From the NCBI RefSeq assembly GCF_000238375.3, contig NZ_AHBZ03000014.1, positions 124,001-188,000 of the forward strand: a stretch of 64,000 nucleotides of DNA, written 5' to 3'. This document shows positions 58,863 through 64,000 of the stretch, in pieces (position 1 is the stretch's first letter; the number at the start of each line of letters is the position of its first letter). Position numbers and translations under genes: made by a program. Below the pieces are notes generated by a model that worked only from the letters and a program-made list of their open reading frames with translations, was not told the DNA's origin and ran no database searches. Source of the DNA: Pseudoalteromonas citrea (lineage in GTDB: Bacteria > Pseudomonadota > Gammaproteobacteria > Enterobacterales > Alteromonadaceae).

Positions 58863-59743
58863 ATGTCTTCCTCTCCTTTTCTTGAATCTGTTCGAACCGA
58901 ACTGCGTACAAGGCGCTATAGTATTAAAACTGAGAAAGTGTACTTATACTGGATCAAGTCGTTCATCATTTTTAATGATAAAAAACACCCTAAGGATATG
59001 CGCAACCATGACATTGAGCGCTTTCTAAACCACTTGGCGGTCAACAGGCTCGTCAGTGGCGCTACTCGTTTACTAAACGAGAGAAGTCAATGCCCACGGT
59101 GTTATCCCATGAAGAGGCCATGCAAGTAATTGCGCAGCTACATGGAAAGTACTGGTTAATCGGCTCGCTACTTTACGGGTGTGGGCTAAGAATAAATGAA
59201 GCACTCCAACTTCGCATAAAAGATATTAATTTACATGATAATTCCCTCTTTGTATTTCGAGGAAAAGGTAAAAAAGACCGATATACTTTGCTGCCACAGC
59301 GGCTGAACCAAGCAATAACCCAACAAATAGCGCAGGTGAAACTACTTCATACTAAAGACGTGTCTGAGGGGTATGGCCTAACTTCACTTCCGCCTGCCTT
59401 ATTACGAAAATACGGCAATGCAGCAAAAGATACTGCATGGCAATATCTATTTCCTTCATCTACGCGTTGTGTGCACCCATATGACAACTACATTTGTCGA
59501 CACCACATTCATGAAACATCCTTTAGAAAACAGCTAAGGCAGGCTGTGTTAGCCACGCCAATTACCAAACACGTTAAAGCGCATACATTCCGCCACTCTT
59601 TTGCCACACAACTATTACAAAATGGTACTGATATTAGAACTGTGCAAGAGCTGTTAGGCCATACTGATTTAAAAACAACCGAACTCTACACGCATGTGAT
59701 AGGGAGTCGATTTAGCTATACTTTAAGCCCAATAGATAGGTGA
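58863..59743 (+). pseudogene. intI: integron integrase IntI, broken by deletion and frameshift
   Basis: An IntI-type tyrosine recombinase in two frames. 58863-59129 encodes the N-terminal domain up to HLAVNRLVSGAT, then goes out of frame. The second frame (readable from 59090) resumes at PTVLSHEEAMQVIAQLHGK and has catalytic Arg in GCGLRINEALQLRI, HTFRHSFATQLLQNG, LLGHTDLKTTELYTH and the ending SPIDR. The IntI-specific insert is present (LPPALLRKYGNAAKDTAWQY; TRCVHPYDNYICRHHIHE), proving it is an integron integrase. About 35 residues are missing at the junction, where a short palindrome CTCGTTTACTAAACGAG (59065-59081) is found. Inactive as read. Confidence 0.88.
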
Positions 59744-59811
59744 AGTAAGCGAATGCCTTACTGACGCATTATAAAGGGCTGTTTATAACGGATGCATTAC
59801 TACAGGCTGAC

Positions 59812-60699
59812 TCACTTGGGCCTAAGTGCTGCTATCACTTTTGCATCCACCCAATGCTGTTTACCAACATAATAGCGACTACCATCTTTTCTATAATGCC
59901 AATCACCTCGAATAAAGAACAAATATTTACCATCATGTGACACGATTGGAGAACTTTCTTGAAGATTAGTGTTTATGTGAGGCCCCATATTTTGAGCCGT
60001 TAGCCAAGCGCCATCTGTATCTTTAAAGCTAATATAAAGATCCGACTGGCCGTTCCCATCTTCGCGCACCACATCCCAGATCAGATAAGATTCATCGGGT
60101 GCAATATAAGGGTGGGCGATATAGTCCCCTTGATTTATCTCAGGCCCTAATTTCACTGGGTTCTCGTATTTGCCATCAATTAAACGCGAATAACCCAAAT
60201 TGCCCTGTCCATTATCTTCTTTTTTGAAAAAAGGAAAGTAATAGGTGCCATTTAATGACACTGATAAGCCATGCGCGTTTTCTTTTAAAAAGTCTCCCGG
60301 GGTTTTTAACTCTGACCATCTATCACCTATCCGCTCTCTATATTTTTTAGCGACATACATTGTATTGCCGTCATGAGAGAATTGCGGCCATCTTATTGGT
60401 GTTTCTGATACAGGCCCCCAGCGTTTACCATCATAGCGAATAACAAAAAATGTCCTTTGTTTATATTTACCATTTGCTTTTGTAAAGTAGAATGTTTTTA
60501 AGTCAGGAGTAAATGTACCGCTTTCAAATAACCCCTCTGGTGAGGCGACCTTAGGCTCGAACACTTTTGGTATTAAGCCTGGTGGCTTTTCACCAAAATA
60601 GCGTGCCTCACTCCCTATAGGTTGAGCTTGGCTCTCACCATTCCCGCTCAACGCGATGGCTGAAAAAAATAACACAGTTGACATACCAATACGTTTCAT
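59812..60699 (-). CDS. secreted PD40/TolB-like beta-propeller protein
   Basis: 295 residues with a signal peptide (MKRIGMSTVLFFSAIALSGN, cut near residue 24). The body shows propeller repeats of the PD40 type: TFTPDLKTFYFTKANGKYKQ, PQFSHDGNTMYVAKK, LSVSLNGTYYFPFF, PYIAPDESYLIWDVV and PIVSHDGKYLFFIRG. Similar proteins in marine bacteria are periplasmic and of unknown role. It lies just outside the integron remnant, convergent with intI. No operon partner. Confidence 0.82.
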   Translation of the reverse strand: MKRIGMSTVLFFSAIALSGNGESQAQPIGSEARYFGEKPPGLIPKVFEPKVASPEGLFESGTFTPDLKTFYFTKANGKYKQRTFFVIRYDGKRWGPVSETPIRWPQFSHDGNTMYVAKKYRERIGDRWSELKTPGDFLKENAHGLSVSLNGTYYFPFFKKEDNGQGNLGYSRLIDGKYENPVKLGPEINQGDYIAHPYIAPDESYLIWDVVREDGNGQSDLYISFKDTDGAWLTAQNMGPHINTNLQESSPIVSHDGKYLFFIRGDWHYRKDGSRYYVGKQHWVDAKVIAALRPK

Positions 60700-61096
60700 A
60701 ATTTACCTTGTTGTAAAATCAATAATTCTTGTAACTCGCTTATTATTTTTAATTCGGCAGTTATTATTGATGTATGATTGAACGAGAGAGAACGGTAGCC
60801 TTTTCGCCAGAAAAACACCTGACACACGAGTGACTTTATACTGATTTTTAGCTGGTTTGTGCTGTATATCTTTCATATCAAACACAGTACTTCAAGATGA
60901 AAATATTTTTTATAACAAGATAAATCATATAGTTAAACTAGTGATGATCATAGAATTACAGGTGCGCCATTTTAAGGTGTGGTTTTTAATACTCAAGTTA
61001 ATAGCAACCGACTACTGTGCCATTCGCCAATAATGTAAAGCGCATCGCCTGAACCATAAACAGGGCCAAACAGACGAATTAAAAAGGAATATAACA
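60700..61096. other. 397-base gap without a convincing gene
   Basis: A 60-codon minus-strand frame (60703-60885) has no ribosome binding site, unnatural composition and no recognisable features, so I do not call it. The right end carries the leader AAAAAGGAATATAACA for the next gene. Confidence 0.5.
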
Positions 61097-61301
61097 ATGC
61101 AGCAAAATATACGAGCACAAAATCATAAAAAGGTGGGGCTATGTATTGCCTTAGGCGCTGGAGTCGGCTCCAGCGTGGGTGTCACGATTGGGGTGATTTT
61201 TGATATTTTAGCATTTAAGTATTGCAATCGGTGGCGCGTTTGGCGTAAGCATAGGAGCGGCTGTGGGTGCTGCTTTATCAGCAAAAACACCGCATAAATA
61301 G
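61097..61301 (+). pseudogene. glycine-zipper membrane protein with a one-base frameshift
   Basis: The first frame (from 61097) reads MQQNIRAQNHKKVGLCIALG then GAGVGSSVGVTIGVIFDILAF, a glycine-zipper transmembrane segment. Around 61220 it becomes nonsense (CNRWRVWRKHRSGCG), while the next frame continues AIGGAFGVSIGAAVGAALS and ends SAKTPHK at a TAG at 61299-61301. A single-base loss therefore splits a natural protein of about 68 residues. It may be a real mutation or a sequencing indel. Good ribosome binding site (AAAAAGGAATATAAC). Confidence 0.65.
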
Positions 61302-61394
61302 CGCAATTTTTAATGAAAAAAACGTCTCGCTCTGCTGTCTTTTGCTGACTGAGCGTTAACTAACATCACATTTTAACGACTATCACCGCTAAAT

Positions 61395-62741
61395 TCAGTG
61401 TTCATAACGCTCGGCCCATGTCAGAGTGCCCAATACCTTGGGTTCATCCAGCTCATAAGAATAAGTATGAATATCATCTATTTGTCGGGCATGAAAACGC
61501 TGTTCAACATCAGCGATATTTGCGCTTGCCCACTGTTCGAGTGAGTCTGATTTTTTAAATAAATGCGGTTTTTCTACTACATCCGTCATCAACTTAGACC
61601 ACAATTCGGCCTGAATTTGCGCGGGCTTTTCATTAACTTGCTCAACCATGTCATTCATCCAGCTTAATCCGAATCCCTCATACGCATTTAATAATTTTTT
61701 GTGGAAGTTTTTACGCGCGCCATCGTCAGGCATGGCATCATCCAATGACACGAATTGCCCCTCTGAGCTTTTGTAATAGTTTAAATGTGCGTCGTAATTC
61801 ACTTGCTGCCCTACGTAATTGAAAATATTATTTGGGCCGTTGTCGTCCGCTTCATTTAACATATCAAAAAAAGTCCTTTTATCGTTATGGGGCACCAATT
61901 TTGCCATATCAATAATGCCGCGGCTTTTTTCAAAATTCCCTTCTTTTAGATGGGCGTTAATGGTGTTGAGGTCATCATCACTGTAGCTCGACCGTAATAG
62001 CACATCAGTGTAGGCATCAACTAACTGTTTACTTTGATTACCCCTAATAAAGGCCACATCAAAGCCGTTTTCTGCGCGTGGCACGTGCATTAAAATCGGC
62101 TCTTTGCCTTCCTCATTTGTGGGGATCAAAGATACCGGCTTTTGCTCATTCTCAACTTGTTCAGCGAGTACACCCAATGTCTCTATGGTGTCTTTTAACC
62201 TATCGGGTGACATACCATCAAGTGCCTTGAATAGCTCGTCTGCTTTTTTATTATTCATCAGTGAAAAGCGTGGAAATGACTCTTTTAGTACCTGTGTAAA
62301 CTGGCTAAGTGTTTCATCGTCCATTTTTTCTAAAATCGATAGCAACCGTTTTGACGGCTCATACTGCTTCATGATGTCGCGCTGTTCAGGGTTGAACCTG
62401 TCTAATTGATCTAAAAATGCGTCTATATCAGGCTTATTATTTAATTCACCATAGCGATACTCACGCTCATTACCTTCGCCCGACATATCGATTTTAACAT
62501 ACGGCACATATCCGAAAGGCTTCGACAGTGCCGAACTCTCAGAAGCGCGAGAGGTAGTCACGTTATTTTGCGTGTATTTGGCTGCTTCTTTATCGAGCAG
62601 CGAACGTTCTGCCTCAGTCAGCGTAATTTGGCCCGAATTTATCGCAGTTGTATATTGAGCGTCCGCTAGTTGGGGCTTGTATAAAGTAGTTTGCTGTATT
62701 TTCACCGCTGTTTCCTTGCGATCGTTTAGTTGAAAAACCAT
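61395..62741 (-). CDS. hypothetical 448-residue protein
   Basis: A soluble, acidic, mostly helical protein. N-terminal half contains repeated helix-like phrases (LDRFNPEQRDIMKQYEPSKR; LDGMSPDRLKDTIETLG; LSQFTQVLKESFPRFS). No signal peptide, TM helix, catalytic motif or known domain is evident. MVFQLNDRKETAVKIQQTTL may be mis-started; the in-frame residues around VKIQQTTLYKP look like the natural beginning of flagellin- or secretion-type surface proteins, but this is weak. A GreA/B-type gene lies 51 bases upstream on the same strand, so they may be co-transcribed. Confidence 0.6.
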   Translation of the reverse strand: MVFQLNDRKETAVKIQQTTLYKPQLADAQYTTAINSGQITLTEAERSLLDKEAAKYTQNNVTTSRASESSALSKPFGYVPYVKIDMSGEGNEREYRYGELNNKPDIDAFLDQLDRFNPEQRDIMKQYEPSKRLLSILEKMDDETLSQFTQVLKESFPRFSLMNNKKADELFKALDGMSPDRLKDTIETLGVLAEQVENEQKPVSLIPTNEEGKEPILMHVPRAENGFDVAFIRGNQSKQLVDAYTDVLLRSSYSDDDLNTINAHLKEGNFEKSRGIIDMAKLVPHNDKRTFFDMLNEADDNGPNNIFNYVGQQVNYDAHLNYYKSSEGQFVSLDDAMPDDGARKNFHKKLLNAYEGFGLSWMNDMVEQVNEKPAQIQAELWSKLMTDVVEKPHLFKKSDSLEQWASANIADVEQRFHARQIDDIHTYSYELDEPKVLGTLTWAERYEH

Positions 62742-62792
62742 TCAATAACAATAGATATCGACTAACTCCTTGCAAACTTTATCGTTATTTGG

Positions 62793-63281
62793 TTATAAAA
62801 TTGCCACCACGTCAAAGTGCTGAGTACGATCGCCCACCGTGAGCACCACTTCATCATCAACTTCTTTATTAAACAGCGCTTGTCCAATAGGAGATCCATG
62901 TGTGATCACCAAAATAGCATGTTGCTGAACAGTTACTTTTAACCCGCCTTCGCTGGGGCCTAAGTAAAACCAGTGCGTCTTATCATCTGTATCAATGAGT
63001 TGCACAAGGCTCCCTTCTTTTGCCCGTTTTTCAGCGTCTTGGCTAAAGCTATGGGTAAACAGCGAAATCGATTTATGGATCTCATTCACCCGTTCGCTTT
63101 GCCCATGCGCTAAATACCCTGACTCAATACTTAACGAATCATACTGTGTTTCTGCTGCACTTTGCTCATGTGTTGCATCTTGATGCGCACTGTCTGCTGC
63201 TTGTTTTGCTTCTGCCAGCTTTGTCTCTAGTGCAAATTTAATATGCTCTATTACATGGCCTTTATTCATCTTCATTGTCAC
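62793..63281 (-). CDS. GreA/GreB family protein
   Basis: 162 residues. Residues 10-75 form a helical, Ala/Gln-rich hairpin as in the Gre coiled coil; residues 88-162 have the GreA C-terminal FKBP-like pattern (GSLVQLIDTDDKTHWFYLGPSEGG... THGSPIGQALFNKEVDDEVVL). The SPIGQALxxKxxGD signature of Gre factors is preserved as SPIGQALFNKEVDDE. The acidic pair normally at the coiled-coil tip is not clear, so transcript-cleavage activity is uncertain; Rnk- or Gfh-like roles are possible. Start may be MTM or the in-frame M3. Confidence 0.8.
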   Translation of the reverse strand: MTMKMNKGHVIEHIKFALETKLAEAKQAADSAHQDATHEQSAAETQYDSLSIESGYLAHGQSERVNEIHKSISLFTHSFSQDAEKRAKEGSLVQLIDTDDKTHWFYLGPSEGGLKVTVQQHAILVITHGSPIGQALFNKEVDDEVVLTVGDRTQHFDVVAIL

Positions 63282-63287
63282 CGTTTA

Positions 63288-63731
63288 CTACTGAATTACA
63301 TATAGAGGAAAATCGTACACCTGTTCCTGATTGGTATTGTCGACTACGTTGAGTGTTAATCTCCATTGCATCACCTGCGTTGTGCAAAGACCAACCATGG
63401 TTGTTGCATAAAACTGACCATTTTTTTCTTGCTCAAAAAACACCGGAATATACCCCATATTCATATCTTCTCCGGCTAAAAAAGCAGACTTAATCACCAT
63501 ATTGCTTGGAAGAGTGACTGTTACACCGATTTCTTCCTCTCCTTTTATTAACTTGGACGAGTACCAAAGTAGTAATTTTGTGGCATTGGTACAAGGAGAT
63601 TGTATTGTACAGTTTTCTATTTCACTTAAACTTTCACTTTTTTCTGAACTTTCATGTATAATAGCTGTAGGGTCAGAGCATGCGCTCACAAAACTCAACA
63701 CGGCAAGTACGAAAAACCATAATTTGAGCAT
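63288..63731 (-). CDS. lipoprotein of unknown function
   Basis: 147 residues: signal and lipobox MLKLWFFVLAVLSFVSACSD (lipidated Cys18), then an acidic linker. The body is predicted beta-rich, with two cysteines (IENCTIQSPC) and a third in GLCTTQVMQWRL. KGEEEIGVTVTLPSNMVIKSAFLAGEDMNMGYIPVFF read in parts recalls FixH-like or YtkA-like periplasmic domains, but I am not sure. The Gre-type gene begins 6 bases after its stop on the same strand, so these probably form a transcription unit. Confidence 0.7.
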   Translation of the reverse strand: MLKLWFFVLAVLSFVSACSDPTAIIHESSEKSESLSEIENCTIQSPCTNATKLLLWYSSKLIKGEEEIGVTVTLPSNMVIKSAFLAGEDMNMGYIPVFFEQEKNGQFYATTMVGLCTTQVMQWRLTLNVVDNTNQEQVYDFPLYVIQ

Positions 63732-64000
63732 TATTCATCCTAATTTAGGCGATAAAAACTGATGCATAGTAATGCAGATTTTAATATTACGCTACAATGA
63801 TGAATAACTGAGCAAAGAATGGAGTGAAATTTGATTGAAGTCATAATTTTACGCGTTTGAGGTATCTTTTTTTTTGCAAAAAAATTATTATTCCCTTGCA
63901 AAATTAAGGGTTTCTCAGGTTGGTTTCAAATGAAATTGTCAAGCAATTTCATTTTTAAGCAAGCTTGTTGAAATATAAAGCAGGGCCTGTTTATGCAGGT
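63732..64000. other. intergenic right edge with an isolated terminator hairpin
   Basis: AT-rich, no gene. Near the right edge is an 11-base perfect hairpin, listed separately. A short sRNA or a leader could lie here, but no promoter is convincing. Confidence 0.4.
63928..63956 (+). terminator. Rho-independent terminator-like hairpin
   Basis: Perfect stem AAATGAAATTG / CAATTTCATTT with loop TCAAG, followed on the plus strand by TT and then AAGC. There is no plus-strand gene just upstream for it to terminate. Confidence 0.6.

Larger units (their letters stand above)
53131..59743. mobile_element. decayed chromosomal integron with cassette remnants
   Basis: Right to left: broken intI (58863-59743, plus strand), LexA-type box, attI-like core (58678-58700), then on the minus strand attC-3 (56189-56245), a 77-residue gene, an IS256 insertion, a 76-residue gene, a 31-residue gene, attC-1 (53835-53890), a cold-shock/CFIAT gene and attC-2 (53131-53226). 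The polarity is as expected: cassettes point away from intI and their attC sites lie at 3' ends. An IS91-family element separates attI from attC-3. Left limit is uncertain; a truncated gene left of attC-2 may be another cassette. Confidence 0.75.

Noticed and set aside
60703-60885. 60-codon minus-strand frame
   Set aside because: No Shine-Dalgarno site, no motif, poor composition; probably random.

Overview
The window looks like chromosome from a marine gammaproteobacterium of the Alteromonadales, most likely Pseudoalteromonas. The reasons are an AT-rich base composition, a core block clpA-clpS-cspD-monomeric icd-rluE-mnmA-hflD-purB-roxA, a FabY-type ketosynthase, many TonB-dependent receptors and secreted hydrolases, and a chromosomal integron remnant. 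The genus call is inference from gene content and protein style; no rRNA or tRNA gene is present to test it.

Layout. 1-10.1 kb: conserved housekeeping genes (Clp protease components, CspD, isocitrate dehydrogenase, RNA modification, purine synthesis, ribosomal oxygenase, an acetyltransferase). 10.2-20.8 kb: one co-directional chemosensory operon (MCP, CheY, STAS protein, CheA, second MCP, two CheW, CheR, CheB) ending in an EAL-domain protein, with no flagellar genes, CheZ or CheD. 20.8-24 kb: lolCDE lipoprotein export. 24-34.3 kb: SulP anion transporter, LysR regulator, glutathione-dependent formaldehyde detoxification (frmA, frmB), a BCCT transporter, FabY and a GlxA-type AraC regulator. 34.5-48.6 kb: accessory envelope genes (S33 peptidase, voltage-gated-type ion channel, a Cys-rich protein beside a His-rich TonB receptor, a divergent subtilase lipoprotein, a second TonB receptor with a PepSY protein, a very large BNR/sortilin-type propeller protein). 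49-51.5 kb: degraded or unusual genes, including an HTH-transmembrane protein split exactly at a seven-base homopolymer, and a secreted glucosaminidase-like protein.

51.7-59.7 kb is the most interesting part: a decayed chromosomal integron. A plus-strand integron integrase (intI) is broken by an internal deletion and frameshift. It still has a LexA-type box just before its start and an attI-like core site (ACTTAAC, 9-base spacer, GTTGGGT). Running leftwards from attI on the minus strand are three attC-like sites and several small cassette-type genes: a cold-shock/zinc-ribbon/CFIAT fusion protein, a 31-residue protein too short for ordinary gene calling, 76- and 77-residue unknowns, and a truncated gene. 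Three transposable elements have entered the array: an IS91-family element with its own tyrosine recombinase, an IS256-family element with visible inverted repeats, and a REP-associated (Y1) transposase element whose ends each carry two copies of a GGGTGTC motif.

59.8-64 kb: a beta-propeller protein, a frameshifted glycine-zipper membrane protein, and a minus-strand group of a 448-residue unknown, a GreA/GreB-type protein and a lipoprotein. All identifications come from reading motifs; no database search was possible.
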